Assembly: GCA_903813345.2 (NCBI GenBank)
Contig: CAIIXF020000011.1
Location: 9,894,842 to 9,958,841 of the forward strand
From: Owenia fusiformis
Lineage: Eukaryota; Annelida; Polychaeta; Sabellida; Oweniidae
Direction: 5' to 3'
DNA: 64,000 nt
Shown: piece by piece, positions 1 through 9,974 of the stretch
How positions within the stretch are numbered: the stretch's first letter is position 1
Layout of the letters: every line of letters begins with the position of its first letter
Notes under the pieces: generated by a model
What the model saw: the letters and a program-made list of their open reading frames with translations, nothing else
Told to the model about the DNA's origin: nothing
Databases searched by the model: none
Program-made: the position numbers and the translations under genes

Positions 1-901
1 TATCAATTCTGAAGATTTGAAGACAAGATATATAATACATATTGATATATCCTTATTTCCGTGAAGGAGGTACAGGTACCCCGGGACCGACATTTACGTC
101 ACATATTCAGATTTTAGCCAGTTTGGTAAATTTCAGTTAGATTTGAACGTTTTATATGCAACAAGTGTTGTGTTGTTTAAATTTTTTTTGCTGACTGGTA
201 ACACATAAACAGAAAGTATTGTAATGTCAGAGTGTTGTATGGAAGGGGTTTGCAGGTCAATTTGAGAAAGCATTCAGTGGAAGAAAGGGGTGGTGAGAGA
301 AGGGAACACCCTACTCCATATGGACAATGCACCTGCCCACAGATCTCAAAATGTTCAGAAAACAATATCCCTGGACCTCAAAATTGAGCCCTTGGCCAAT
401 GCACCATACTGTCCAGATCTGCTCATATGTGACTTGTTTATTTCTATACTACTTATTTCTATAGAAAAAGGACGCAGGTTAATTGACATTGATGAAATAA
501 AACAACCCGTGCAACTGCATCTTGCTACCATGTCAGAGAATGGATTCAGCCTTGTCTCACAATCTTGAGTTAAGAGGATGAGGAATTATGTACATGTAGC
601 ACTTGATGGAAACTATTTAGAAGTCCCTGTGGGATGAATGTGGCTTGAATACCACATACTGATGATAAAATATTCAAAATTATTATATTATTACTATGGC
701 ATAACAAAATGGGGTAATTCATGACCATAATGGTTTGTTTTGTTCAGCCTGCATTCAACTGCATTGCATGTTAAACAATCTAAAATAGCTTCAGAATATG
801 TGACGTAAATGTCGGTCCCGGGGTACCTGTACCTCCTTCACGGAAATAAAGATATATCAACATGTAATACATATATTGTCTTCAAATCTTCAGAGTTGAT
901 A
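1..901. mobile_element. Mariner-like element with ~107-bp terminal inverted repeats
   Basis: Bases 1-107 are repeated in inverted orientation at about 793-901 with few differences; both ends read inward from TATCAA(C/T)TCTGAAG. The inner part of the TIR contains the unusual GC-rich block GGTACCCCGGGACCG. Between the TIRs lies a mariner transposase fragment. The left end coincides with the window edge, so the left target duplication cannot be checked. Such long TIRs around a broken transposase suggest a non-autonomous derivative. Confidence 0.8.
290..568 (+). pseudogene. Mariner-type transposase fragment (catalytic part)
   Basis: The 92-codon frame contains LLHMDNAPAHRS near its start and APYCPDLLICDLF about 35 residues later. 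These match the second and third catalytic acidic residues of the DDE/D domain of mariner-type (IS630-Tc1-mariner) transposases, which cut and join transposon ends in the nucleus. The family protein is about 340 residues, so only the second half of the catalytic domain survives. The first catalytic Asp and the N-terminal DNA-binding region are not visible upstream in frame. The segment after CDLF (about residues 55-92) is poorly conserved and ends early. It lies inside the 107-bp TIRs of the surrounding element, which supports the assignment. It is certainly inactive. Confidence 0.75.
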
Positions 902-1009
902 GATAATTGAATGATGTATCACTGGTGAGAAAATCGAAGGGATTGGTCTATAAAAAGCATCTGTGTAAAAAAGCGTCCATTACTTATTGATCACCCCTCG
1001 TATATAGAG

Positions 1010-1220
1010 GAAATGGAATGCAATGGGAATATATATGCAAGTCGTACACACTAGTATTGTACCTATATAGAGGTGCAATGGAAATATATATGCAATATAA
1101 CCAAACATACAATAAGTATATGCAAATGCAATTGGATTTGCCTACCGTGCCACGCAGTAATATTATACTCAAGTTATACTCACTAGTATTGTACCTATAT
1201 AGAGGTGCAATGGAAATATA
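1010..1220. repeat. Decayed satellite, left part (~130-140 bp period)
   Basis: Phrases such as CACTAGTATTGTACCTATAT, AGAGGTGCAATGGAAATATA and ACAATAAGTATATGCAA recur about every 130-140 bp. The same unit resumes at 2346 on the far side of a LINE fragment, so the satellite was interrupted by the LINE. Reading frames here are repeats, not genes. Confidence 0.7.
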
Positions 1221-2198
1221 TACACTAGTGGTAAGCGAAAATTCTGCTCACTTTTGGGACTGGGGCACAAAACAGGTGGTTTGTCACCCTTAACAGCATC
1301 AAAACTGTACTGGGCCTTTTCTATTCCAACCATGCTGTTTGGGGCACCAGTTATAAATTACCAAGCGTCAGATGTTGAAAAGCTTGAATTGACTCATAGG
1401 GAGATTGGCAAACGTATCCAATTTTTCCCCAAAACCTCAGCCAATCCTAGTGCAACGATGCCGTTGGGATGGTTGTCAATAGACGGCTATATTACAGTGT
1501 TGCAGATGATGTATCTCTGGAGTTTACTTAGGTTTAATAATATTTACAGGGATATAACTATAACACGGTTAGTAAAGATGTTTCATGTCACTTATGACAA
1601 CCATGTCGATATTTTCTCTCCTATCCGGCGCATTTTCCTTAAGACCAAAATGCTAGGAATTGAAAATCTGGTTAAAAATGCGCTGGACTCTGGATATCTT
1701 CCGTCGAAGAGGTCATGGAGACTGCAAATTGTCAATGCTGTAAGATCCGTCGAGGTCAAACAATTTTTCTTGCAATGCTCATGTTATGGCAAACTTTTAT
1801 ACCTACGTGACTATGTCACAGACTTAAAACCTTGCATATGGTGGTTGATTTGTCAGAAATATCCTAAATGTCAAAGCCAGTGTAAAACTATGATGCAATT
1901 GATATGTAACGCCCATGTATTAAATACGAACAACTTCAATGGTTCAAAACGATGTATATTGTGTAACCTCTGTGAAACTGAAACAATTGAACATTTTATA
2001 TTAAGATGCCCTATGTATGAACCATATAGGCATAACATATTTGAAGCCCTTGGCTGTCGTGGTGACAGTATGGGTGTTATTATGAAGAAAGTTTTAGGTC
2101 TCTCAGATGTTTCATGTGAGACGTTAATAATTGTATCATCATGTGTACACAAAATGTACAATCACAGAGCCAACCTGTTGGCTCTGCTTGACACATAA
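1221..2198 (+). pseudogene. LINE ORF2 C-terminal region (reverse transcriptase thumb and zinc-binding tail)
   Basis: The open frame has no RT catalytic motifs but shows the typical C-terminal third of a non-LTR retrotransposon polymerase. A segment GGLSPLTASKLYW..PTMLFG at residues about 20-45 matches the region after the RT domain. A C-terminal metal-binding motif reads CILCNLCETETIEHFILRC (CxxC, then H and C). The frame stays open for more than 310 codons without stops, so the insertion is not very old. It would have acted with an upstream endonuclease and RT, both absent here because of 5' truncation. An in-frame ATG exists at 1254, but homology-like sequence begins upstream, so it is not a real start. 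The clade cannot be set without a search. Confidence 0.75.
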
Positions 2199-2345
2199 TT
2201 TCTCTATCACTTTATTTTTATGTTTTCCAAAACAACAACTTTTTTATCACATAATTTAATCTTATCCTTGTATTTTATATTTTATATGTAAACCATATGT
2301 ATACTAAAATGTATTCTCTCATATAAATGAGGCAATAAATATACA
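1221..2345 (+). mobile_element. 5'-truncated LINE (3' end)
   Basis: This contains the last ~325 codons of a LINE ORF2 (1221-2198) and a short 3' UTR ending in an AATAAA-like motif and an A-rich tail (about 2330-2345). The left boundary falls in the middle of a satellite unit (..GGAAATATATA) and the satellite continues on the right with TGCAATACAACC, as expected for insertion into the satellite. Confidence 0.7.
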
Positions 2346-3190
2346 ATACAATATGCAATACAACCAAACATACAATAAGTATGCAATTGGATTTGCCTAC
2401 CGTGCCACGCAATACTCAAGTTATACTCACTAGTATTATACCCATGTAGAGGCACAATGGCAATATATATGCAATACAACCAAAAGTACAATAAGTATAT
2501 GCAATGCTATTGGATTTGCCAACAATGCCACGCAATGATATTATACTCAAGTCATACTCACTGGTATTATACCTATGTAGAGGCACATCGTCAATAAATA
2601 TGCACTACACCTCCACACATACAATAAGTGAAGGCAATGCCAGTATATTGTCAACAATTGTATGCAATATTATTATACTCAAGATATACACACTAGAATT
2701 ATACCCAAATGGAGAGAAAAAATGGCAATATACACTACACTTCCACAAATATGTACAATGTGCTAGTTTATTTGTCAACAATGGTATGCGATATTATACT
2801 TCAGTTAGACATATTGATATTATAGCCATATGGAAACACGATGTTAATATATATGCAATACACCCCATACCATACAATAGGTATATGCAATGTTAGTGTG
2901 TTTGTCAACAATGCGATGCATTGCATTGATTAAGCAATCGTATAATACTCAAGTTATACACACTGATAGTATATCAAGTGGAAGCATAATGTCAATATAC
3001 ATCTAGTACATCTCGAAACAGTACTCACGTTATACAAACTAGTAGTACACCCATAAAGGAGCATAATGGCAATATATATTCACTTTATCCCCACACTTAC
3101 AATAAGCAGAAGCAATGCAAGTAGGCAATGCTAGAGTTTCCACATGTACTGTGAAAATATACAATGCTGGTATGATTGTCAACAAATACA
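2346..3190. repeat. Decayed satellite, right part (~130-140 bp period)
   Basis: At least six increasingly divergent copies of the unit seen at 1010-1220 follow one another. The unit carries ATACTCAAGTTATACACACT, an AGAGGCACAATGGCAATATA segment and TGTCAACAATG. Divergence rises away from the LINE, so the right side is older or less homogenised. There is no coding potential beyond repeat-derived frames. Confidence 0.7.
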
Positions 3191-3682
3191 ACTGGTCAGG
3201 ATCTAGCAATGCCACAAAATGAATTTTTGCAGAAATTTGTGTTATTAATGTATGCGTAGATACTAGAAATATAACACCAGCCCGACGTTCTAGGGTATAC
3301 AGTGTACTTGTATAAATGAGGAAAATTCGGAGATTGTTCTTAACAAAAATATGTGATATTTATGCATTGAAAGTGACTAAGTGCACATGGCTGCCAAAAA
3401 CTGTGAAACTAGTGAAACACTTCAAATATTAAATTGAGTATTTTAGTATGTTGTTAAGGCAGAAAATAAAAGTCCTTTTAGCCTGGATCTGGCACTCTAC
3501 TGAAATCAAAAAACAAAGTCCAAGAGTCCATAGCTTAAGTTTTTATAGCCTTGTTCCTATGTGGTTCCGTTTAGATTATCATTTTCAGAGTCATCAATTG
3601 ATTGATAATATTAGGCAATTACATTGCCTCAGCTTGTTCCACAGTCAAACTTGTACGTCAAATTTGAGATAGCTATTTAAAT
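3191..3682. other. Unassigned intergenic stretch
   Basis: AT-rich sequence. I see no repeats, RNA gene or supported coding frame. A 74-codon frame at 3448-3672 has no recognisable motif. Confidence 0.5.
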
Positions 3683-4354
3683 TTAACTGTCAAGCTTGTC
3701 CCTCAAACGTTTAAGAATATTGCCATTGATGTTCTTCCCTGGCCATTGGTCAGGTGTACCAGCAACCAAATCTGCTATCTTGCATCCCGTGCCATAGAAG
3801 TTATCGTAGGGGTTACACTCACCAATTTTGTCGGTCCCAGATGTAGATCTCAGGCAGGGGATTAACTCTGGGTTTTGTTCGAACTTTAGTGTATTGGCTT
3901 TCTCCAACACGGCTTCCACCCGCATCTTCCAAAGTGCGTCTGAGAATCCGTTTGCGTTTTTACCTATCTTTTCACAAGCGGATGGATTTTGTGATGCCAT
4001 CACGCGAGAGGCTGCATCGTGGTCCTCGAACATATCGGCCTGCGCGTATGCCACGTATTGTGCAACTGAGTGGAAAATCCGACCTTTATCAGAAAAACTA
4101 CAGGGGTAATTTCTTCCTAGTGGGGACGTGGCACTATTGAAGAGCGTTACGACATCTGCCACTTTTCGTTGTGAAGCTGCAAATCCGATCTTTTCGGGCA
4201 ATCTTTGAAGGTCATTGACTCGATATTTTCGGCCGTCTACTATTAGAGTATCTGCTGTCAAAGACGCACGCATGTTTTCTACCCGTGCTGCTTTGTATAT
4301 GGGGAGGAGTATTTTCCTATTCCGTTCAACAGGGGCAGGGAAACTTTCCTCCAT
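3683..4354 (-). CDS. NADAR (YbiA-like) domain protein, probably transposon-associated
   Basis: Intact 223-residue frame. Residues ~72-222 fit the NADAR/YbiA fold, a family of N-glycosidases acting on riboflavin-pathway intermediates or ADP-ribose-type substrates. Visible landmarks are FNSATSPLGRNYPCSF (72-87), SVAQYVAYAQADMF (96-109), W142, KFEQNPEL (157-164) and DNFYGTG (184-190), then GNILKRLRDKL at the end. Two positions look odd: the family usually has Glu in the SVEQ-type motif, here Ala (98), and WGxG is YGTG, so activity is doubtful. Residues 11-56 (RKILLPIYKAARVENMRA ... LIVDGRKYRVNDLQRLP) resemble, from memory, the C-terminal tail of LINE ORF1-like proteins. That suggests a transposon ORF1-NADAR fusion that has lost its front. 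It starts 4 bp from a divergently placed LINE fragment at 4358, so the LINE junction may have removed upstream codons. The start at 4354 is simply the first ATG in the frame. A host gene exon is an alternative. Confidence 0.65.
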   Translation of the reverse strand: MEESFPAPVERNRKILLPIYKAARVENMRASLTADTLIVDGRKYRVNDLQRLPEKIGFAASQRKVADVVTLFNSATSPLGRNYPCSFSDKGRIFHSVAQYVAYAQADMFEDHDAASRVMASQNPSACEKIGKNANGFSDALWKMRVEAVLEKANTLKFEQNPELIPCLRSTSGTDKIGECNPYDNFYGTGCKIADLVAGTPDQWPGKNINGNILKRLRDKLDS

Positions 4355-4357
4355 AAA

Positions 4358-4828
4358 GAACTATCTATTATTAATAAATGGTTTAAATGCAACAAACTCG
4401 CTCTCGATCCAAACAAGACCAACTTCATTATTTTCAAGACTGCTCAAAAAGAAATAGATTACAGCAAAGTCAATCTCACAATGAATAACGTCCCACTTGA
4501 AAGAAAATCAGTTTGTAATTTCCTCGGAACACTTATTGATGAACATTTATCATGGAAAGCCCACATTAACTATGTTGAAACGAAGATTTCAAAGACTTTG
4601 GGAGTTATTCACAGAGTCAAATACCTTTTAGACAAAAATAGTTTAAAACATATTTATTATTCCTTAATTTATTCATATTTAAACTATAACCTCATTGTGT
4701 GGGGGAACGTTCCCCCATCTTCTCTAAATAAAATTCACCGTTTGCAAAAACAATTTATAAGAATATACGATACAAATTGTAAATTAAGAGATCACACAGC
4801 ACCATTCTTCAACAAGGCATTAACATGA
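4358..4828 (+). pseudogene. LINE reverse transcriptase fragment, front part
   Basis: In-frame from GAA at 4358 this reads NKWFKCNKLALDPNKT, then KSVCNFLGTLIDEHLSWKAH, then KIHRLQKQFIRI. These are hallmarks of the end of the RT domain and thumb of Jockey/CR1/RTE-like LINEs. The catalytic YADD box should lie just upstream but is lost to 5' truncation against the NADAR ORF. An ATG at 4481 is internal and not a start. The frame ends at a TGA a few bases before the inserted element, and the missing C-terminus is found on the other side of the insertion at 6152. Confidence 0.8.
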
Positions 4829-4839
4829 CAAAATGTCAC

Positions 4840-5975
4840 CACCTAAAACAATTTGGTCAATTTAAAGCAAGTTGCATGGAAAATACCTTTTGACCTTAAG
4901 AAGGTTTGATTTGAAATTCTTAGAACATGTAGATGATTTTGAAAAAAAAATTTCGTCAATTTGAAGCAAGTTGAAAAAATACCTCTTTGACTTTTTTTGA
5001 CATTGAGAAGGTCATTGAAGGTCAAATGTCAAATGTAAAGTCAGATTTGAACTTCTGAGAACATGTAGATGATTTTGAAAAAAAAATTAGTCAATTTGAA
5101 GCAAGTTGAAAAAGACCTTTTTGACCTTGAGAAGGTCATTGAAGGTCAAAGGTCAAATCTAAAGTCAGATTTGAACTTCTGAGAACTTGTAAAGCCAAAT
5201 TTGAACTTCTGAAAAGATGTAGATGATTTTGAAAAAAAAATTGGTCAATTTGAAGCAAGTTGAAAACAGACCTTTTTGACCTTTTTTGACCTTGAGAAGG
5301 TCATTAAAGGTCAAATGTCAAATCTAAAGTCAGATTTGAATTTCTGAGAACATGTAGATGATTTTGAAAAAAAAATTAGTCAATTTGAAGCAAGTTGAAA
5401 AAATACCTTTTTGACCTTTTTTGACCTTGAGAAGGTCATTGAAGGTCAAATGTCAAATCTAAAGTCATATTTGAATTTCTGAGAACATGTAGATGATTTT
5501 GAAAAAAAAAATTAGTCAATTTGAAGCAAGTTGAAAAAGACCTTTTTGACCTTTTTTGACTTTGAGAAGGTCATTGAATGTCAAATGTCAAATCTTAAGT
5601 CAAATCTAAAGTCAGAATTGAATTTCTGAGAACACGTAGATGATTTTGAAAAAAAAAATTAGTCAATTTGAAGCAAGTTGAAAACAGACCTTTTTGACCT
5701 TTTTTGACCTTGCGAAGGTCATTGAAGTCAAATGTCAAATCTTAAGTCAAATCTTAAGTCAGATTTGAATTTCTGAGAACACGTACAGGTAGATGATTTT
5801 GAAAAAAAAATTTAGTCAATTTGAAGCAAGTTGAAAACAGACCTTTTTGACCTTTTTTGACCTTGAGAAGGTCATTGAAGGTCAAATGTCAAATCTAAAG
5901 TCAGATTTGAAGGTCAAATGTCAAATCTAAAGTCAGATTTGAACTTCTGAGAACATGTAGATGATTTAGAAAAAA
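4840..5975. repeat. Tandem core repeats, ~135-153 bp, about 8 units
   Basis: The phrase AGATGATTTTGAAAAAAAA starts units near 4931, 5067, 5221, 5355, 5487, 5639 and 5791, with a partial one near 5959. Each unit contains TTGACCTTGAGAAGGTCATT followed by GAAGGTCAAA, so it is rich in AGGTCA and TGACCT hexamers. Internal small duplications (TCAAATCTAAAGTCAGATTT) explain the period variation. Confidence 0.85.
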
Positions 5976-6029
5976 ATTGAAGTCAGTCTAAACAGTATTT
6001 GTTAAGTTATAGGAAGTTGTAAGAAATTG

Positions 6030-6105
6030 TTACAGACGCCGGACGCCAACCTCCAACCACCAACCGCCGGACGCCGGACGCCAACCTCCAACCGCCGTCG
6101 CAAAA
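6030..6105. repeat. GC-rich short repeat GCCGGACGCC / CCAACCTCCAACC
   Basis: The motifs CCGGACGCC and CAACCTCCAACCACC or CAACCGCC alternate several times just inside the right end of the hairpin-ended element. This is the only GC-rich stretch in the vicinity. Confidence 0.6.
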
Positions 6106-6151
6106 AACGGAGACCATAACAATATGTCACCACTTTTGGTGGTGACATAAA

Positions 6152-6466
6152 AATGCTAACATTCTTGATATATTTCAAATTTTTAAAGTCAGTATCTTGA
6201 CATATCTTTTCAAATGTATCAAAGGCACTGACCCAACATCCAAAAACCAATTCAGTTATTACTTCACTCCAAACAATATTATTCATAGACATGAGACTAG
6301 ACAACAATTCAAACTCAGATCAGCAACTTTTAGAACAAACATTGGCAAATATTCCATCAGTAAGCAGGGACCAGATTTATGGAATATATTACCTGATGAA
6401 GTTACTAAGTGCAACTCTATACCTCTTTTCAAGAAAAAAATCAAGTCATTTTTAATCAATCAATGA
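6152..6466 (+). pseudogene. LINE ORF2 C-terminus, rear part
   Basis: The frame reads NANILDIFQIFKVSILTYL, then LRSATFRTNIGKYSIS, then GPDLWNILPDEV and FKKKIKSFLINQ before the stop at 6466. The GPxLWNxLP and terminal FKKxLKxFL motifs are the usual end of LINE pol proteins. It continues the fragment ending at 4828; a small indel at the insertion point changes the frame. There is no proper start codon because it is an internal fragment. Confidence 0.8.
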
Positions 6467-6885
6467 TAACAATCTCCAATTAGCTATTCACTTATGCTGT
6501 CTACCTAGTAGCTATTGTTATCGTTCTTTCTTTTTTTGCTCATTGTTTTTAATCCATCGTTGTTTTTATTCCATCATCTAATTGGCAAAGCCAACATATA
6601 TCATCGCCTATCATTTTTCAAAGCACTTAACCTTATTCGAATATACTGCTCAGAGACTGTAACTGGCAACCCAGTTTACTTTCCATATTGTTAAGACCAT
6701 GCTGACGGGTGGGGGATGGAGGTGGGGAGTGCGAGGCTGGAGATACATAATTTACACAACACTGCTTGTCATGTTCATCTTCTCTGTGCGGATAATATGC
6801 CCATCAGGGTGTCATCCGCCTTATCTGTATGTTTCACCAGATGTTTGAAAATAAATAAATGAAATGAAAATGAAAATGAAAATAT

Positions 6886-7048
6886 TCGCCAAGGAGAAGC
6901 TGATGCCTGGAAGCCGCAAGAAACTCAATCAATTTAAGACAAAAAAATTACAATAATGACACAACTAATATCGAAGAAAAATGCACGCCTATTAAAGTAC
7001 GAAAATAATACCAATGGAGATTTGGAAAAAAGTATATGACACCGAAAA
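6886..7048. other. Unassigned spacer
   Basis: Short AT-rich sequence between the LINE tail and the stray tRNA-like monomer; nothing recognised. Confidence 0.4.
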
Positions 7049-7208
7049 CGCCATGGGTCGATTCCTGGTCAGCGCAAGGTTTTTCATTTAAATACTGATA
7101 TGAAGAGAAATTACATTTATAATGAATTATATTTTACATACAACATGAAAGCACTGATGGTTCAGTGGTAGAATGCTCGCCTGTCATCCAGCTGGCCATG
7201 GTTCGATT
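7049..7208 (+). repeat. Isolated, permuted copy of the tRNA-like monomer, opposite orientation
   Basis: The block begins inside the T arm (GCCATGGGTCGATTCCTGG, 7050 on), passes through the acceptor 3' strand, the T5 run at 7080-7084, the spacer, and a new core starting GCACTGATGG at 7151. It ends again in the T arm (GGCCATGGTTCGATT, to 7208). It is therefore one whole monomer plus about 15 bases, circularly permuted. Every monomer of the large array lies on the minus strand; this is the only plus-strand copy. The A box TGGTTCAGTGG is at 7158-7168. The T-arm 3' half is lost to the minisatellite that follows. Confidence 0.85.
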
Positions 7209-7605
7209 TTTTCGATTTTTAAAAAAACGGTAGTTTTAGTGCTGTCGATTTTTAAAAAATACTGTAGTTTCAGAGGTTTGGGGTAGAATTTTGAAAAAAG
7301 TGTAATTTTGCGGTAGAAATTTGAAAAATCGGTAGATTTGCGGAAGATTCTGAAAAAATGCGGTAGTTTTACGGTAGATTTTGAAAAATGCGGTAGTTTT
7401 TACGGTAATTTTTTGAAAAACCGGTACTTTTGCGGAAGATTTGCAAAAATGCGTTTTTACGGTAGATTTTGAAAAAATGCGGTAGTTTTTGCGGTAGATT
7501 AAAAAAAACTAGTTTTGCACAAGAATTTGAAAAAATGCGGTAGTTTTGCGGTAGATTTTGTAAAAATGCTGAAAAATGCGGTAGTTTTTGCGGTAGATTT
7601 CTAAA
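7209..7605. repeat. Minisatellite of GCGGTAGTTTT / GCGGTAGATTTTGAAAAA units
   Basis: About 13-15 imperfect units of 25-33 bp built on TGCGGTAG(T/A)TTT and TTTTGAAAAA. It starts immediately where the permuted tRNA-like monomer stops (CGATTTTTTCGATTTTT). Non-coding. Confidence 0.8.
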
Positions 7606-9970
7606 AAACTAATGAATTAAACAGTATGTTAACGCAGCATTCATTGAACTCTCTCATAAACAGACCAACAATTTGAACACTTCAATGTTTTTATAACTAC
7701 AGTAGAACTCGATAAGTGGAACAACTCAAGCGGAACACCGAATAGGTGGAGCAGTGATTTTAAAGTCCCATTGCCCACTTACTCCTTTTGAATGAACCTC
7801 TGTAAGTGCAACACCTCAATACATTTTTGTAATGATAGACATAATGTTCATATAACATTGGAATCATATTGTATCAAATATTGATTTGTTCACTCGCAAG
7901 TCTCTAATATTATCAATGTGTTTGTCTGGCACAAATAGAAAATAAGTACAGATCAATTGTCTTCCAAAAATAATCTGTTATGAGCATTTGCTTTCGGAAA
8001 TCACAATACTTTTATAACGGGAGATTTTACAGTAGTTTGCAGGGATCCAGGATTTCAGGTTATGGGGTGCGCCTTGATTATTGAATTTTTCATGGCCTGT
8101 AGATGACGAAGGAGGTCGGAGAATGACTAACAGGGGGGTCCCCGGAAATTTCAAAATTTTGAATGCTTTTTGTTGCAATCTGAGCATGTTTCTTAGATAA
8201 CGACAAACATATTGTTTTTAGGTAAAATTATTTTCATCAACCTTCGGTAAAATCTACCATTTCTTAATTGAAATCTTGATTAAACTGAACATCCCAAACA
8301 CATATGATAACGTGTGATATACTTGTAATTGATAACTTTTTAAAATTTAAATCGACTGACCATACTTTTATCTCCATCCTCATTTGTACGATGTGATGTT
8401 AGTAATATCACATCGTCTGATTCCATCGAATACTTTTTGAATAACATTGTTACGCGTACGTATGTCCCGCATTTTTATGATCCAAAAAGTCTAAACAGAG
8501 CTTAATGATACCAATAATGGTTAAAAGGCTAATATTGCATAGTTATCTGAAATTAATTGTTTTACCAAAGTGAAAAGCGTCCGAGAAATATAACAATCTA
8601 TATATTTCATCAGGAAATGAGTGCGATGTCAAAGATCCCCAAAAGATCATCGTTTTCAAGCAGTGCGTTGATTTTTCATCAGAGGCTACATAATTTAAAA
8701 TGTTAACAACGTTTTAACATTGAAGCATGGGTACCAACTATTATAACTATCAAAACTGTCGTTTTGCAAATATTAAATTGGCGTTCTAACATCTTGATTT
8801 GAGTAGTTTTGATTTGAGACCAGTAATTGGTCATTATGACCCCAAAGTATAACAAAATAGGCCACAAAACAGACATGTTATCACATATCTATTTAGATAC
8901 TTTAGGATCAGTTTGTCAGAAAAGCATGAAAATAATCATGGTGTTACATATTCATATGAACTTCATATTTGGTGAGTGTCAGAATTCTAAGGTGTATACT
9001 TAGGAAGAAAAAAATTATTTCATTTTCATAGTTTTGCCCCGGCCACTATAGGGGAGACTATAGTTTTGATGATTAACTCCCACAATGCATCACAATTGTA
9101 TTAGAGTTGACATCTAAATCATTTATATAGGCTTGTCATCATCTAAAATACAAGTTTTGTGAAGGTTTATACCTTATTAGTATGAAAAATAGGAATTATT
9201 AGTTGCACCAGGTGAAATGTTAAGGTGACCTCACTTTTATTTGATGAATAATTACATATCACCACTCTGATATTAGGGTATTTGATAACTGCTCTATACT
9301 AGGCTTATATAAATAATGTTAGTTGTAGTTTTTGTGGAATTTTATTGTTTAAATTATTAATTACAATCCGCAATTACAAAATTTGCATATATTTAAATTC
9401 ATCAGATAAATAAATCATTACATAAGAGTACATTACTATGGAACTATCAATTGGATGTATAATGCTGTAGAAACGAATTATGGTTATTAAACGGAATTTA
9501 AACTGACAGAGAACATTAAAATCTCAGATATCTGGGGAGTCTTTCATTTATATAATTTCAGTGCATAGGAATGATGGTAATTCTGTCTGTCAGGTTGGAA
9601 AACATTGAGTGTACATGTGCTGCATTCAGAATCGGATGCAGATATTGTGATTGTGAAAACTGCAATCCAAAGTGTCCAAACCTCAAATACAGTACTCATA
9701 CAGATTTCCTTGTGCTTCTCATTTATCATGCACAAAACACATACTTCAATATTTTCTTCAAACCTGAACCAAAAGCAGCAACCCAAGAAACAAAATGTTG
9801 GAATATAAATGAAATAAGATTGTCTTTGGAAAAGTGGTCTGTGACAATATTTTGTTTCTTTTCTGGCGTGTGACATCGCATTCAGGTTATATATGGCATA
9901 GACAAAATGCTATCATTGAGGCAGATAAAAAAGAGTGAGTTCTTGAGAAAACAAGCGGTTGTTTTTAAAT
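7606..9970. other. Gene-poor stretch with degenerate transposon traces
   Basis: At 7700 a sequence CAGTAGAACTCGATAAGTGG resembles the end of pogo/Tigger-type elements; no matching second end is seen. At 8045-8160 the phrases GGGATCCAGGATTTC and AGGGGGGTCCCCGG resemble the GC-rich hAT-like MITE at 45478-45818. A hairpin with a perfect 10-bp stem (ACGATGTGAT..ATCACATCGT) lies at 8388-8416. Frames at 7978-8187 and 9544-9876 show no conserved motif. Nothing else is supported. Confidence 0.4.
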
Positions 9971-9974
9971 TACC

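Larger units (their letters stand above)
4833..6148. mobile_element. Helentron/pearl-like element: asymmetric ends, 3' hairpin, satellite core
   Basis: The left end starts ATGTCACCACC (4833). The right end is a 25-nt hairpin, ATGTCACCAC-loop-GTGGTGACAT (6124-6148). Thus the left TIR matches the outer strand of the right-hand hairpin, an asymmetric arrangement reported for Helentrons and for bivalve pearl elements, which also carry tandem core repeats. I see no clear target duplication, as expected for that class. LINE coding sequence flanks it on both sides. A TIR-type MITE is the alternative. Confidence 0.6.
4358..6885 (+). mobile_element. 5'-truncated LINE split by a hairpin-ended element
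   Basis: Coding sequence at 4358-4828 and 6152-6466 belongs to one LINE ORF2 C-terminal half. Between them lies a 1.3-kb insertion (4833-6148). The 3' UTR runs from 6467 to about 6885 and ends in an (ATGAAA)n-type tail at about 6850-6885, typical of LINE 3' ends with short tandem tails. Confidence 0.75.

Noticed and set aside
1018-2896. Frames of 91 and 130 codons flanking the LINE (1018-1293, 2504-2896)
   Set aside because: Translations of the decayed satellite.
9544-9876. Overlapping ~100-codon frames on both strands
   Set aside because: No recognisable motif, low-complexity AT-rich context and no start or splice context.
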